A DNA stretch of 64,000 bases from an uncultured Thiohalocapsa sp. (GTDB lineage: Bacteria > Pseudomonadota > Gammaproteobacteria > Chromatiales > Chromatiaceae), in contig NZ_CAJXWY010000017.1 of assembly GCF_913062725.1 (NCBI RefSeq), forward strand, positions 1 through 64,000, in the 5' to 3' direction. The position numbers and the translations under genes were made by a program. Positions within the stretch are counted from its first letter, which is position 1; each line of letters starts with the position of its first letter. The notes under the pieces are model-generated. The model was not told where the DNA came from and searched no databases. It worked only from the letters and a program-made list of their open reading frames with translations. Positions 15,131 through 24,636 of this stretch are shown here, piece by piece.

Positions 15131-17272
15131 ATGCCTGCGAACCTGCTGACGACCCTGTTTCCTTTCCTACGCTGGTTCCCGCTCTCCGGGGACACCCTGC
15201 GTAGCGACCTGATCGCCGGCATCACGGTGGCACTGGTGCTGGTGCCGCAGAGCATGGCGTATGCGCAGCTGGCGGGCCTGCCCGTGGTCTACGGGCTCTA
15301 CGCCTCTTTCATGCCCGTGATCATCGCATCGCTGTGGGGCTCGCTGCCGCAGCTGCACACGGGCCCCGTGGCCATGCTCTCGCTCATGTCCGCGGCGGCG
15401 GTGCTGCCCCTGGCGGCGCTGGGCAGCGAGGACTTCATCGTGCTGTCGGTGATGCTGGCGCTGATGGTGGGTGTGCTGCGACTCGCCCTCGGGCTGCTGC
15501 GGATGGGCATCCTGGTGAACTTCCTCTCCAGCCCGGTCATCGTCGGCTTCACCAACGCGGCGGCGCTCATCATCGGCCTCTCGCAGCTGAGTAAGCTGCT
15601 GAATGTGCCCTTCCCGCGTACGGACAACTTCGTGCTCGATCTCTGGAACGTGGTCGAGCAGCTGGCGCACACCCACCTGCCGACGCTCCTGTTCGCGATC
15701 GCCACCTTCGGCATCATCATCGGCGCCCGCCGCTACATCCCCAAGGTTCCGGGCGTGCTGCTGGCGGTGGTGCTGACGACGCTGGTGAGCTGGGCCATCG
15801 GCTTCGAGCGCAATGCCACCGCGCCCCTCGCTGCCATCCAGGACACCGAGGCTCAGGCGCTGGCGGCCGACTACGCCATGACGGTGCGCAGCATCGAATC
15901 GCTGGGCACGACCACCTCCCGGCTCAACGCCGAAATCCGCACCCTCAAGGCCGAGAACGACCCTGAACGCTTCGCCGAGCTCGCCCTGCTGGAGGCCGAC
16001 CTGCGGGTGCTGAACCGGGAGCTGGATCAGCGCAAGCGCGCCAATAACGAGCGCCAGGTGGCGCTGCACAACCTGCAGTTCGCGCGCGTGGTCACCGCGG
16101 ACGGCGGCGAGCTGTTCTACCCGCGGGGGCAGCTGGCGGATACGCTGGAGGACGATGGTCGCATCTGGCGACTGAGCCGGGTCACCGGCGATCAGGTGAC
16201 AATGATGGGCGGCGGTGCCGTGGTCGGCGCCATCCCGGCCGGCCTGCCGAGCTTCCAGCTGCCGGAGCTGCGCATGGATGTCTTCTGGACCCTGCTGCCT
16301 TCGGCGCTGGTGATGGCACTCATCGGCTTTATGGAGGCCACCTCCATCTCCAAGGCCATCGCCGCCCAGACCAAGGAGCGGGTGGACACCAGCAAGGAGC
16401 TCGTCGGCCAGGGTCTCGCTAACATCGTCGGCAGTTTCTTCAGCAGCTACACGGTGAGCGGATCGTTCTCACGCTCGGCGGTGGCGGCCAAGAACGGCGC
16501 CAAAACCGGCATGTTCGCCATCTGCAGCGCCGTCGGCGTCATGCTGGTGCTGCTGTTCCTGACGCCGCTGCTCTACCATCTGCCGCAGGCGGTGCTGGCG
16601 GTGATCGTCATGATGGCCGTGTTCGGGCTCATCAACGTGCGTGCCCTGGTGCGGGCCTGGCAGATCGAGCGCCAGGAGGCCGTGGTGGGCATCATCACCT
16701 TCGTCGCCACCCTGGCCATGGCTCCGCAGCTGGCCAATGGCATCCTGCTGGGGGCCGGGCTGGCGATCGTGCTCTTTTTGGTGCGCACCATGAAGCCGCG
16801 CACCGACATCCTGGGCCTGGACCCCGAGGGCCGCCTCGCCGGCGTCAGCATGAACGACATCGCGCCCATCGGTCGCAACTATATCGTCGTGCGCTTCGAC
16901 GGCTCGCTCAACTTCGTCAACGCCTCACGCTTCGAAGATGTGCTGCTGGAGGCCCGCGCCAAGAACCCCCAGGCCCGCGCCGTGCTGGTGGACGGCAGCA
17001 GCATCAACGACGTCGATGTCACCGGCGAGGAGCGCCTGCGCGACGTCATCGAGACCTTCCGCGACAACGGCGTCGAGATCTATTTCTCCAGCCTCAAGGC
17101 CCAGGTCTACGAAACCCTGCGTCGCGGCAAGATGTTCCACCTGCTGGATGAAACCCATTTCATTCGCACGAAAGACCGGGCGCTCAAGTTCATGGACGAG
17201 ACCTTCGACAGCGGCAAGCCGCTGGAGCCGGCGCGCGCGGCGGTGGGACCGAGCACGCCGGTGCTCGGCTGA
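15131..17272 (+). CDS. SulP-family anion transporter with STAS domain and a coiled-coil insertion
   Basis: A 713-aa inner-membrane anion transporter (sulfate, bicarbonate or similar). The SulP core begins around residue 20 (SGDTLRSDLIAGITVALVLVPQSMAYAQLAGL) and resumes with ELRMDVFWTLLPSALVMALIGFMEATSISKAIA. The STAS domain is at about 575-690 (RNYIVVRFDGSLNFVNASRF). Residues about 226-365 are an extra hydrophilic block, rich in Glu/Arg/Leu heptads (RLNAEIRTLKAENDPERFAE), between two membrane segments where ordinary SulP proteins have a short loop. The substrate cannot be told from sequence. Confidence 0.9.
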   Translation: MPANLLTTLFPFLRWFPLSGDTLRSDLIAGITVALVLVPQSMAYAQLAGLPVVYGLYASFMPVIIASLWGSLPQLHTGPVAMLSLMSAAAVLPLAALGSEDFIVLSVMLALMVGVLRLALGLLRMGILVNFLSSPVIVGFTNAAALIIGLSQLSKLLNVPFPRTDNFVLDLWNVVEQLAHTHLPTLLFAIATFGIIIGARRYIPKVPGVLLAVVLTTLVSWAIGFERNATAPLAAIQDTEAQALAADYAMTVRSIESLGTTTSRLNAEIRTLKAENDPERFAELALLEADLRVLNRELDQRKRANNERQVALHNLQFARVVTADGGELFYPRGQLADTLEDDGRIWRLSRVTGDQVTMMGGGAVVGAIPAGLPSFQLPELRMDVFWTLLPSALVMALIGFMEATSISKAIAAQTKERVDTSKELVGQGLANIVGSFFSSYTVSGSFSRSAVAAKNGAKTGMFAICSAVGVMLVLLFLTPLLYHLPQAVLAVIVMMAVFGLINVRALVRAWQIERQEAVVGIITFVATLAMAPQLANGILLGAGLAIVLFLVRTMKPRTDILGLDPEGRLAGVSMNDIAPIGRNYIVVRFDGSLNFVNASRFEDVLLEARAKNPQARAVLVDGSSINDVDVTGEERLRDVIETFRDNGVEIYFSSLKAQVYETLRRGKMFHLLDETHFIRTKDRALKFMDETFDSGKPLEPARAAVGPSTPVLG

Positions 17273-17292
17273 CGCCGCCGCCCCTTGGCGCC

Positions 17293-18345
17293 CTAGTCGG
17301 TGGCGGTGGGCAGGCGCAGGGTGACCGCAATGGGATGGTGGTCAGAGGGCTTGGCACCGCGGCCGTAGCTCAGCACCCGCCAGCTGCCGTGCACCAGCCA
17401 GTCCGTGGCGGGCCCACCGAGAACGATGTGGTCGATGGCGTAGGGGTACTTCGGGTTGGGGGCATGGGGAAAGGGACGGCCGGCGCCGGCGAGCACGAGG
17501 TCGGCGTCGGCATCGGCTCGGCTGCTCCCCGGCAGGCAGCGGCGGCCCAAGGTCGGGTCGGGCCGCCAGTCGCAGACCTCGCCGTCGTCGATGGCCGCCC
17601 AGAAATGGTCGTTGGGCTGATCCAGCTGGCGATTGAAGTCCCCGAGCAGCACGAAGGACGTGTCGGCGCCGGCCCGGGCGTCGATCCATGCCTCCAGGAT
17701 GCCACGCTGGCGCCTGAGGATCTGGCACTGCCCGCGGCGCACCCGCCCCTCGAGCCCGCCCCAGGCGCAGCCGGCCTTGAGGTGCACGGACATCAGCTCC
17801 AGCAGGGGCCGGTTTGCACGCTCGAGCTGGATGCGCGTCCCCCAACGGCGCCCCTGGTCGCCGAGTTCCCGAAAGCCCGGCAGCAGCCGATGCTCCAGCC
17901 CCGCCGCTCGCAATGCCTGGCGATGGATGGCGAAGCCGGTGCGCTGTGCGAGCCGACGCTGGCCGTCCATGCCGCGGCAGCGGCTGCGCCCCTCCTCACG
18001 GCGGGGCGAGACGACCAGATCGTAGACCGCGGGGTCGAAGACGCGGGCCAGGGCGTCGGTGTTCTGGACCTCCTGCACGGCGATGATATCGGCGTCCAAG
18101 CGAGCCGCGACGTCGCGCAGGCGCTGGTAGTCGGCGGCGCTGCGCGGCCGGCAGCCGGCCCCGTCGGCGGCGGCGAGGTGCTCGATGTTCCAGGTGGCGA
18201 GGGTGAGCTCGACACCGCCCGCGGCGGGCGCCGGCATCGGCGCAAGCGCCGCGAGCGCCGCGGCGAGCAACACGGCGAGCGCTGTGGCGAGCGCTGGGAC
18301 GGCGCCCAGGCGCCGCCGCGTGCTCAATGCCTGAGGGGCGATCAC
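17293..18345 (-). CDS. Exported endonuclease/exonuclease/phosphatase-family protein
   Basis: A 350-aa protein of the EEP superfamily. A hydrophobic export segment (about residues 14-40) is followed by TWNIEHLA, IIAVQEVQN (metal-binding Glu), VLLGDFNRQ (Asp/Asn) and SDHHPIAV (catalytic Asp-His), the standard DNase I-like set. The GTG at 18345 is chosen because GTGA overlaps the stop of the upstream cytochrome b561 gene, indicating translational coupling; further upstream the same frame runs antisense-like through that gene. It could be a secreted nuclease or a phosphodiesterase; substrate unknown. Confidence 0.82.
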   Translation of the reverse strand: MIAPQALSTRRRLGAVPALATALAVLLAAALAALAPMPAPAAGGVELTLATWNIEHLAAADGAGCRPRSAADYQRLRDVAARLDADIIAVQEVQNTDALARVFDPAVYDLVVSPRREEGRSRCRGMDGQRRLAQRTGFAIHRQALRAAGLEHRLLPGFRELGDQGRRWGTRIQLERANRPLLELMSVHLKAGCAWGGLEGRVRRGQCQILRRQRGILEAWIDARAGADTSFVLLGDFNRQLDQPNDHFWAAIDDGEVCDWRPDPTLGRRCLPGSSRADADADLVLAGAGRPFPHAPNPKYPYAIDHIVLGGPATDWLVHGSWRVLSYGRGAKPSDHHPIAVTLRLPTATD

Positions 18346-18893
18346 GGCAGGCTGATACGGCGCATGATGCCGTCTTTGCGTCGCCAGTGCCTGATGCCGG
18401 CGCCGATGTGCAGGACCAGCAGCGCCGCGATGGCGAGACCCGCATAGCCGTGGAGCATGAACAGCTGCTCGCTCAGGGCCTCGTTCTTGCCGATGAAGCC
18501 CGGCAGATTCCAGTCGAAGAACTGCACCGGGAAGCCGCCGGCCGCGGTGGCGAGCCAGCCGCCGATGGGCATGCCGAGCAGCAGCACGTAGAGCAGCAGA
18601 TGGGTGCCGCCGGCGACGGCCTTGACCGGGCCGGAGAGGGGCGGCGCGTAGGCCGGCGGCGGCGTCATGCGCCGCAGCACGACACGCAGCACCATCAGCA
18701 GCAATAGTAGGATGCCGAACGTCTTGTGATACTTGTAGAGCTGATTGGTCATCTCCTGGCCGAAGGTGTCGACGACACCCTGGTAGCCCAGGCTCCAGAG
18801 GGTGAAGCCGACGGCGAGCAGACCGAAGACGAGCAGCGCGATGAGCCAGTGCAGCAGGCGCTGGGTGAAGGTGTAGCGAGATGCCGAAGCCAT
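18342..18893 (-). CDS. Cytochrome b561
   Basis: A 183-aa inner-membrane di-heme electron carrier. Four membrane helices are evident. Heme-ligand histidines fit LLHW (H15), YKYHKTFG, GTHLLLYVLLLGMPIGGWL and LHGYAGLAIAALLVLHIGAG. The family oxidises ubiquinol or passes electrons to periplasmic partners, including superoxide. The gene is followed without a gap by the nuclease-like gene (GTGA overlap). Confidence 0.92.
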   Translation of the reverse strand: MASASRYTFTQRLLHWLIALLVFGLLAVGFTLWSLGYQGVVDTFGQEMTNQLYKYHKTFGILLLLLMVLRVVLRRMTPPPAYAPPLSGPVKAVAGGTHLLLYVLLLGMPIGGWLATAAGGFPVQFFDWNLPGFIGKNEALSEQLFMLHGYAGLAIAALLVLHIGAGIRHWRRKDGIMRRISLP

Positions 18894-19153
18894 GGAAGCC
18901 TCCTAGCGTTGACGGGGTTGATCTGGGCAGCTTGATTCGAGCGATGGCAGCCGCGGGCGCCGCCGGCTGCGGCGGCACCCACCATGTAAAAGGTTGCGGC
19001 ACGGGCTGAATTCCCAACGCGCCCGTCGCTGCCGCCACGCGCCGCATCGCCAGCCATGGCCCACCCCAAAGACGCCGGCCGTCGAGCCGACCATGCCCTC
19101 GCGCAGCCGCTGTTACACCCCCACCTTGGGATGAACGCACACGGAGACCCATC

Positions 19154-20089
19154 ATGTCTGACACGACGCTGCCCGCAAGCCGCCTGCGCGAGAGCCTGGG
19201 CTATCTGAACTGGCTCTACAATCCGTTCCACGGACTCGATGCCGCCGGCATCTATGACCTGCTCGCCACCAGTTCCCCCACCGAGCGTGGCTTGTACCTG
19301 AATCTGGGATATTGGCAAGCGGCCACCGATCTCGATGCCGCGAGCGACGCCCTGGCCATGTTGGTGGGCGAAACGGCGGCGCTCGGCCCCGAGGACCACG
19401 TGCTGGACTGCGGCTTCGGTTTCGGCGATCAGGACATCCTCTGGGCGCAAACCCTAAAGCCGGGCCGCATCATCGGTCTCAATATCACCGCCTCCCAGGT
19501 CGAGGTGGCGCGGCGGCGCGTCAGCAAGCTCGGGCTCGATGATCGCATCGACCTGCAGCACGGCTCGGCCACACAGATGCCCATCGCAGCAGAGAGCATC
19601 GACAAGGTGGTGGCCGTGGAGTGCGCCTTCCACTTCCGCTCGCGGGAGCGCTTCCTGCGCGAGGCGTGGCGGGTGCTGCGCCCGGGCGGGCGGCTGGTGC
19701 TCGCGGACATTATCCCCATGCCCGCGGTGCGCGGCTTTCCGGCGCGCCTGGAGCAGCAGCTCTCCTGGCGGCTCGTGTCCGGCAAGTTCGCGATCCCGCC
19801 GGAAAACGCCTACACCCGGCCCACGTACCACGCCAAGCTCGCCATGAGCGGTTTCGAGCAGATCCGCGTCGAGTCCATCCGCGAGCACGTCTACGCACCG
19901 CTGCACCGCTTCCTCGCCGAGCACCCCGAAACCCTCACGCGTCTGCATCCCATGGCACGGCTGCCGGCGAAGCTCGCGCTGCGCTTCGAGGCCACCAGTG
20001 TCTACCGCGGGCTCGACTATGTGCTCGCCACCGCCCGCAAGCCGAAGCGCCTCATCGGACCAGGTCACGCACCCGGCGGTCGACCATGA
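19154..20089 (+). CDS. Class I SAM-dependent methyltransferase
   Basis: A 311-aa Rossmann methyltransferase. SAM motif I is HVLDCGFGFGDQDILWAQ, motif II includes GRIIGLNITASQVEVARRR, and the post-motif ECAFHFRSRERFLREAWRVLRPGGRLVLADI resembles UbiE, cyclopropane-synthase and small-molecule methyltransferases. The N-terminus (LNLGYWQAATDLDAASDAL) fits the same group. ATGA overlap couples it to the TrmO gene. Substrate unknown; a lipid, quinone or natural-product acceptor is likelier than nucleic acid. Confidence 0.85.
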   Translation: MSDTTLPASRLRESLGYLNWLYNPFHGLDAAGIYDLLATSSPTERGLYLNLGYWQAATDLDAASDALAMLVGETAALGPEDHVLDCGFGFGDQDILWAQTLKPGRIIGLNITASQVEVARRRVSKLGLDDRIDLQHGSATQMPIAAESIDKVVAVECAFHFRSRERFLREAWRVLRPGGRLVLADIIPMPAVRGFPARLEQQLSWRLVSGKFAIPPENAYTRPTYHAKLAMSGFEQIRVESIREHVYAPLHRFLAEHPETLTRLHPMARLPAKLALRFEATSVYRGLDYVLATARKPKRLIGPGHAPGGRP

Positions 20090-20823
20090 CCACATACTCC
20101 TTCGCGCCCATCGCCACGGCGCGAACGCCCTTCACGGACAAGTTCGGCATTCCGCGCCAGCCGCGGCTGGTGGACGCCCCGGGGCGTATCCTGCTGCACC
20201 CGCCCTATGACCGCGCCGAAGCCTTCGCCGGCCTCGAGGGGTTCAGCCATGTCTGGCTGCTCTGGGTGTGCCATGCCGACTGCCTCACCGCCGGCTGGAA
20301 GCCCACCGTGCGCCCGCCCCGGCTCGGCGGACGGCGTACGGTGGGGGTGTTCGCGAGCCGGGCGCCCTACCGGCCCAATCCCATCGGCCTGTCGGCGGTG
20401 GCCCAGCACGGGCTGGCGGCGGATGCCGACGGGCTGGCGCTGCACGTCTCGGGCGTCGATTTGCTCGACGGCACGCCGGTGCTGGACATCAAGCCCTACG
20501 TCCCCTACGCCGATGCCATTGCAGAGGCCGCCGGCGGCTTCGCCCACGCCGAGCCGGCGCGCCGCTTCCATGTGCGCATCACCGACGCCGCCGCCGAAGC
20601 CATCGCCGCCCGCGACCCCGACCATCAGCTGCGGCTGCGGCGGCTCATCGAGCAAGTCATCGCCCAGGACCCACGGCCGGGCTACATGGACCGCTACCCC
20701 GAGCGCAACGCCTTCGCGCTGCGCCTCTACGATTGCGACATCCGTTGGCAGGTCGACGGCGAGACGGCGCTGGTGACGGAGTGCATCTGCAGCGCTCTCG
20801 CCGCGTCTTCGCACAAATCCTAG
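20086..20823 (+). CDS. trmO: tRNA (N6-threonylcarbamoyladenosine(37)-N6)-methyltransferase TrmO
   Basis: A 245-aa TsaA/TrmO (UPF0066) protein that methylates t6A37 of tRNA-Thr to m6t6A using SAM. The domain starts FAPIATARTPFTDKFGIPRQP. It contains GFSHVWLLWVCH, the signature VGVFASRAPYRPNPIGLS and LLDGTPVLDIKPYVPYAD. The C-terminal extension (LIEQVIAQDPRPGYMDRYPE) matches bacterial TrmO. The ATG at 20086 overlaps the stop of the preceding methyltransferase gene by 4 bp. Confidence 0.9.
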   Translation: MTTYSFAPIATARTPFTDKFGIPRQPRLVDAPGRILLHPPYDRAEAFAGLEGFSHVWLLWVCHADCLTAGWKPTVRPPRLGGRRTVGVFASRAPYRPNPIGLSAVAQHGLAADADGLALHVSGVDLLDGTPVLDIKPYVPYADAIAEAAGGFAHAEPARRFHVRITDAAAEAIAARDPDHQLRLRRLIEQVIAQDPRPGYMDRYPERNAFALRLYDCDIRWQVDGETALVTECICSALAASSHKS

Positions 20824-20933
20824 CCCCTGTGCCGTGAAAAGCCCAAGCGCATCGGTTAAAGTGCCGGGTCTCGATACCTGCCCGTGCCGAGCGGCTGCCG
20901 CTGCGCCGTGGCACGCCCCAACGGAGACCCCCG

Positions 20934-21629
20934 ATGGCCGCTGAAGACCTGATCGCCCCGTCCATCCTGTCCGCGGATTTCGCCAAGCTCGGCGAGGAAG
21001 TGGACAACGTGCTCGCCGCCGGCGCCGACATCGTGCATTTCGATGTCATGGACAATCACTATGTGCCAAACCTCACCATCGGGCCGCTGGTCTGCGAGGC
21101 CCTGCGCAAGCATGGCGTGACGGCACCCATCGACGTCCATCTCATGGTCAAGCCCGTGGACCGCCTCGTGCCGGACTTCGCCGCGGCCGGCGCAACCTAT
21201 ATTACGTTTCACCCCGAGGCCAGCGAGCACATCGACCGCACCCTGCAGCTGATCCACAACGAAGGCTGCAAGGCGGGCCTGGTGTTCAACCCGGCCACCC
21301 CCCTGTCCTACCTGGAGTACGTCATGGACAAGGTGGACATGGTGCTGCTCATGTCCGTGAACCCGGGCTTCGGCGGTCAGAGCTTCATCCCGTCGGCGCT
21401 GGATAAGCTGCGCCAGGTGCGGCAAATGATCGACGCCTCGGGCCGCGAGATCCGGCTCGAGGTCGACGGCGGCGTGAAGGTGGACAACATCGCCGAGATC
21501 AAGGCCGCGGGCGCCGACACCTTCGTCTCCGGCTCCGGCATCTTCGGCAAGGGTCAGGATGCGGACCCCCACCGCTACGACAGCATCATCGCCAAGATGC
21601 GCGAGGCGCTGGCGTCGGTGGGCGGCTGA
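20934..21629 (+). CDS. rpe: Ribulose-phosphate 3-epimerase
   Basis: A 231-aa TIM-barrel enzyme interconverting ribulose 5-phosphate and xylulose 5-phosphate (pentose phosphate and Calvin pathways). Motifs: [37 protein letters not shown] (metal His/Asp), [24 protein letters not shown] and [16 protein letters not shown] precedes the ATG. It leads the rpe-gph-trpE run common in gammaproteobacteria; the gap to gph is 14 bp. Confidence 0.96.
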   Translation: MAAEDLIAPSILSADFAKLGEEVDNVLAAGADIVHFDVMDNHYVPNLTIGPLVCEALRKHGVTAPIDVHLMVKPVDRLVPDFAAAGATYITFHPEASEHIDRTLQLIHNEGCKAGLVFNPATPLSYLEYVMDKVDMVLLMSVNPGFGGQSFIPSALDKLRQVRQMIDASGREIRLEVDGGVKVDNIAEIKAAGADTFVSGSGIFGKGQDADPHRYDSIIAKMREALASVGG

Positions 21630-21643
21630 GGAGCGGCATCCGC

Positions 21644-22318
21644 ATGACGCGCGTATTCGACCCGCAGATGGTCCTCGTCGATCTCGACGGCACGCTGGTG
21701 GACAGCGTGCCGGACCTTACGCATAGCGTAGACGAGATGATGGTCGCGCTGGGCCGTGCGCCCCAGGGCGAGGCGGCGGTGCGCCACTGGGTGGGCAACG
21801 GCGTGGAGCGCCTGGTCAAGCGCGCCCTCACCGGCACGCTCGACGGCGAGCCGGATGCGGCGGACCTCACGCGCGCCTACCCGATCTTCCTCGAGCGCTA
21901 CGCCGCGCACAACGGCGAGCACGCGCAGCTCTACCCCGGCGTGCGCGAGGGGCTGGCGACACTCGCCGAGCGCGGCATCCCGCTCGGCTGTGTCACCAAC
22001 AAGGCGGCGCAATTCACCGAGCCGCTGCTCGCGGGTCTGGGCATCGCGGCACACTTCCGCCTCATCATCAGCGGTGACACCCTGCCGGAGAAAAAGCCCA
22101 GTCCCCTGCCGCTGCTGCACGCGGCGGCGCACTTCGGCGTCGCGCCGGCGGCATCGCTGATGGTGGGCGACTCCATCAGTGACGTCAAAGCCGCCCGTGC
22201 CGCGGGCTTCCCGGTGGTCTGCGTGAGCTACGGATACAATCACGGCCTGGATATCCGCGACGCCGAGCCGGACGCGGTGATCGACTCGCTGGCGGCATTG
22301 GACAGCCTGCTCCCATGA
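21644..22318 (+). CDS. gph: Phosphoglycolate phosphatase
   Basis: A 224-aa HAD phosphatase removing phosphate from 2-phosphoglycolate. HAD motif I is [11 protein letters not shown] (nucleophile Asp), motif II lies in LGCVTNKAA, the motif III lysine in PEKKPSP, and motif IV is [17 protein letters not shown]. Its stop overlaps the trpE start (ATGA), so the two are translationally coupled. The gene order with rpe is classical and supports the specific name over a generic HAD call. Confidence 0.92.
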   Translation: MTRVFDPQMVLVDLDGTLVDSVPDLTHSVDEMMVALGRAPQGEAAVRHWVGNGVERLVKRALTGTLDGEPDAADLTRAYPIFLERYAAHNGEHAQLYPGVREGLATLAERGIPLGCVTNKAAQFTEPLLAGLGIAAHFRLIISGDTLPEKKPSPLPLLHAAAHFGVAPAASLMVGDSISDVKAARAAGFPVVCVSYGYNHGLDIRDAEPDAVIDSLAALDSLLP

Positions 22319-23808
22319 CGCCCGAGAGCTTCGATGCCCTGGTACGCCAGGGCCACAACCGCATCCCCTTCGTCTGCGAGGTGCTCGCAGACCTGGACAC
22401 GCCGCTCAGCTGCTACCTCAAGCTGGCCGCCGGCCCCTACGCTTACCTGTTCGAATCGGTGCAGGGCGGCGAGAAGTGGGGGCGCTACTCCATCATCGGG
22501 CTGCCCGCGCGCACGGTGCTCAAGGTGTATGGACACCGGGTGGTGGTGGAGCGCGATGGCAGCGTCATCGAGACCGCCGAGACCGCCGATCCGCTGGCCT
22601 GGATCGAGCAGTTCCAGCGCCGCTACAAGGCCGCCGAGCATCCCGATATGCCCCGCTTCGCCGGCGGTCTGGTGGGCTACTTTGGTTACGACACCGTCCG
22701 TTACATCGAGCCCAGGCTCGCCCAGTGCCCGCACCCCGACCAGATGGGCACACCGGATATCCTGCTCATGCTCTCCGAGGAGGTGGTGGTCTTCGACAAC
22801 CTGCGCGGGCGCATCTACATCATCGTGCATCTCGACCCGACGGCCGGCGACAGCCCGGCCACCGGTCAGGCCCGCATCGACGCCCTAGTGGCGAAGATGC
22901 AGCGCGGCGCACCGCGCAACCCGCAAGCCGGCGGCCGGCGGGTGGTGGAGACGGACTTCGTCTCGGGCTTCAGCGAGGCGGGCTTCAAGGCCGCCGTTGC
23001 GCGCATCAAGGACTACATCCTCGCCGGCGACTGCATGCAAGTGGTGCTGTCGCAACGGCTGTCCATCCCCTACCAGGCACAGCCGCTGGACCTCTACCGG
23101 GCGTTGCGCGGGCTCAACCCCTCGCCCTACATGTACTTCCTGGACTTGGGCGATTTCCAGATCGTCGGCTCCTCACCGGAGATCCTGACCCGGCTGGAGG
23201 ACGACGTGGTGACGGTGCGGCCCATCGCCGGGACCCGCCGCCGCGGCTACACGGAGGAGGAAGACCAGGCGCTGGAAGCGGAGTTGCTGGCAGATCCCAA
23301 GGAGCTCGCCGAGCACCTGATGCTGATCGACCTGGGGCGCAACGACTGCGGTCGGGTGGCCAAGACCGGCAGCGTGCGCGTCACCGACCAGATGATCGTC
23401 GAGCGCTACTCCCATGTCATGCACATCGTGAGCAACGTCACCGGCGAGCTGGCCGAGGGCATGAGCGCCATCGACGTCCTGCGCGCCACCTTCCCCGCCG
23501 GCACCGTATCCGGGGCGCCCAAGATCCGCGCCATGGAGATCATCGACGAGCTCGAGCCCGTCAAGCGCGGCATCTACTCCGGCGCCGTCGGCTACCTGGC
23601 GTTCAACGGCAACATGGACACGGCCATCGCCATCCGCACCGCCGTCATCAAGGACGGCACCCTGCACATCCAGGCCGGCGCCGGGGTGGTGGCGGACTCG
23701 GTGCCTGAGCTGGAGTGGAAAGAGACCATGAACAAGGGCCGCGCGATATTCCGCGCCGTCGCCATGGCAGAGGCCGGCATCGAGCGCTATCCCTGCGTCG
23801 GCGACTGA
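22315..23808 (+). CDS. trpE: Anthranilate synthase component I
   Basis: A 497-aa enzyme converting chorismate and ammonia to anthranilate with TrpG. The N-terminal regulatory region contains [26 protein letters not shown], close to the tryptophan-sensing LLES-type motif. The chorismate-binding domain has [33 protein letters not shown] and [17 protein letters not shown]. trpG is not in the window. With ATGA overlap to gph there is no room for a leader-peptide attenuator directly upstream. Confidence 0.95.
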   Translation: MTPESFDALVRQGHNRIPFVCEVLADLDTPLSCYLKLAAGPYAYLFESVQGGEKWGRYSIIGLPARTVLKVYGHRVVVERDGSVIETAETADPLAWIEQFQRRYKAAEHPDMPRFAGGLVGYFGYDTVRYIEPRLAQCPHPDQMGTPDILLMLSEEVVVFDNLRGRIYIIVHLDPTAGDSPATGQARIDALVAKMQRGAPRNPQAGGRRVVETDFVSGFSEAGFKAAVARIKDYILAGDCMQVVLSQRLSIPYQAQPLDLYRALRGLNPSPYMYFLDLGDFQIVGSSPEILTRLEDDVVTVRPIAGTRRRGYTEEEDQALEAELLADPKELAEHLMLIDLGRNDCGRVAKTGSVRVTDQMIVERYSHVMHIVSNVTGELAEGMSAIDVLRATFPAGTVSGAPKIRAMEIIDELEPVKRGIYSGAVGYLAFNGNMDTAIAIRTAVIKDGTLHIQAGAGVVADSVPELEWKETMNKGRAIFRAVAMAEAGIERYPCVGD

Positions 23809-24368
23809 CGCTCAGCACAACCACACAGACGGGTGGCCGACGCCACGGACCCCGCCGCCACACCGCCCTCGGGCCGGCGCGCAGCTGATCGCCGTATCGA
23901 CGCCCGCCAGGGCGCAGCCGGCGAAACGAAACGATTCGGCGCATCGCCCCACGTCACTCACAGCCTGGCCCTGACTGCCCCACTGAAGCCTCCCCAAGCC
24001 CGGACTCCCGAGCCGGCCCCTCAAACCTGATCGCCCAGTCGAACCCACAGCTGCGCCGACGCGGCGGGCGCATCGCCCTGGCCCGGCTGCGCGCAACGCT
24101 GCAGCCCGCCCGCTTCGCCATGGGCCCCAGGCGCGTGCCCCACGCCCGCCCGGCCAGCCGCAACGCAATCCTGAGCCATTCGAATTCCGCGTTACTCACC
24201 TCGCAAATATCGATCAAAGCCTGATCCGCAGTTGGTCAAGGAATCTGGACAAGACGCCCACGACCGCGCACATCCCTCCGCGGCGTCGACAGCCCTCGTG
24301 GCCGGGCGCGGGGACGGCGACATCCAGATTTCCGCAAATCCCAAGGCCACTACCGGCTTTTACCTAGA

Positions 24369-24380
24369 AAACACGTGTTT
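24369..24380. promoter_or_regulatory. Perfect 12-bp palindrome upstream of rpoH
   Basis: AAACACGTGTTT is its own reverse complement and lies about 255 bp before the rpoH ATG in an otherwise featureless region. It could be an operator for an unknown dimeric regulator. No regulator is suggested by neighbouring genes. Confidence 0.3.
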
Positions 24381-24574
24381 ACATCAACACATGCCGGCGG
24401 CACGAGCGTCGCTCGAGCCACGGAGTGCACCATTCATCGGACGAGATGTCCCCAGTCGCAAAAAGGCATTGCGCTGCGGCGGCCTTTGACTACCATGGGC
24501 ATAGGTCGGAAATGTCCAGCTTTTGCCACAGGAACTTTCCGTTCAAAAGCTGCTCGAAAACCCGGTCAGCAGTG

Positions 24575-24603
24575 TTGTCAAAGCCGCCTCAGGCTGCTAG
24601 CAT
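24575..24603 (+). promoter_or_regulatory. Probable sigma-70 promoter of rpoH
   Basis: TTGTCA at 24575-24580 and TAGCAT at 24598-24603 are spaced 17 bp, giving a reasonable -35/-10 pair about 35 bp before the ATG. CATAAT at 24601-24606 is an alternative -10 with a longer (20 bp) spacer. Heat-shock promoters for rpoH may lie further upstream. Confidence 0.45.
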
Positions 24604-24636
24604 AATTTCCGAGCATATTACTCAGGTATAAGCACC

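Larger units (their letters stand above)
23809..24636. other. Long non-coding stretch between trpE and rpoH
   Basis: In these 828 bp I find no convincing gene: possible frames are Arg/Pro/Ala-rich shadow translations without start context. The last 100 bp contain the likely rpoH promoter. A 12-bp perfect palindrome, AAACACGTGTTT, lies at 24369-24380. The half next to rpoH is visibly less GC-rich than the half next to trpE. Confidence 0.5.

Noticed and set aside
18346-19164. N-terminal extension of the nuclease-family frame through the cytochrome gene
   Set aside because: The extension is frame noise over cytochrome b561; the GTGA overlap gives a natural start at 18345.
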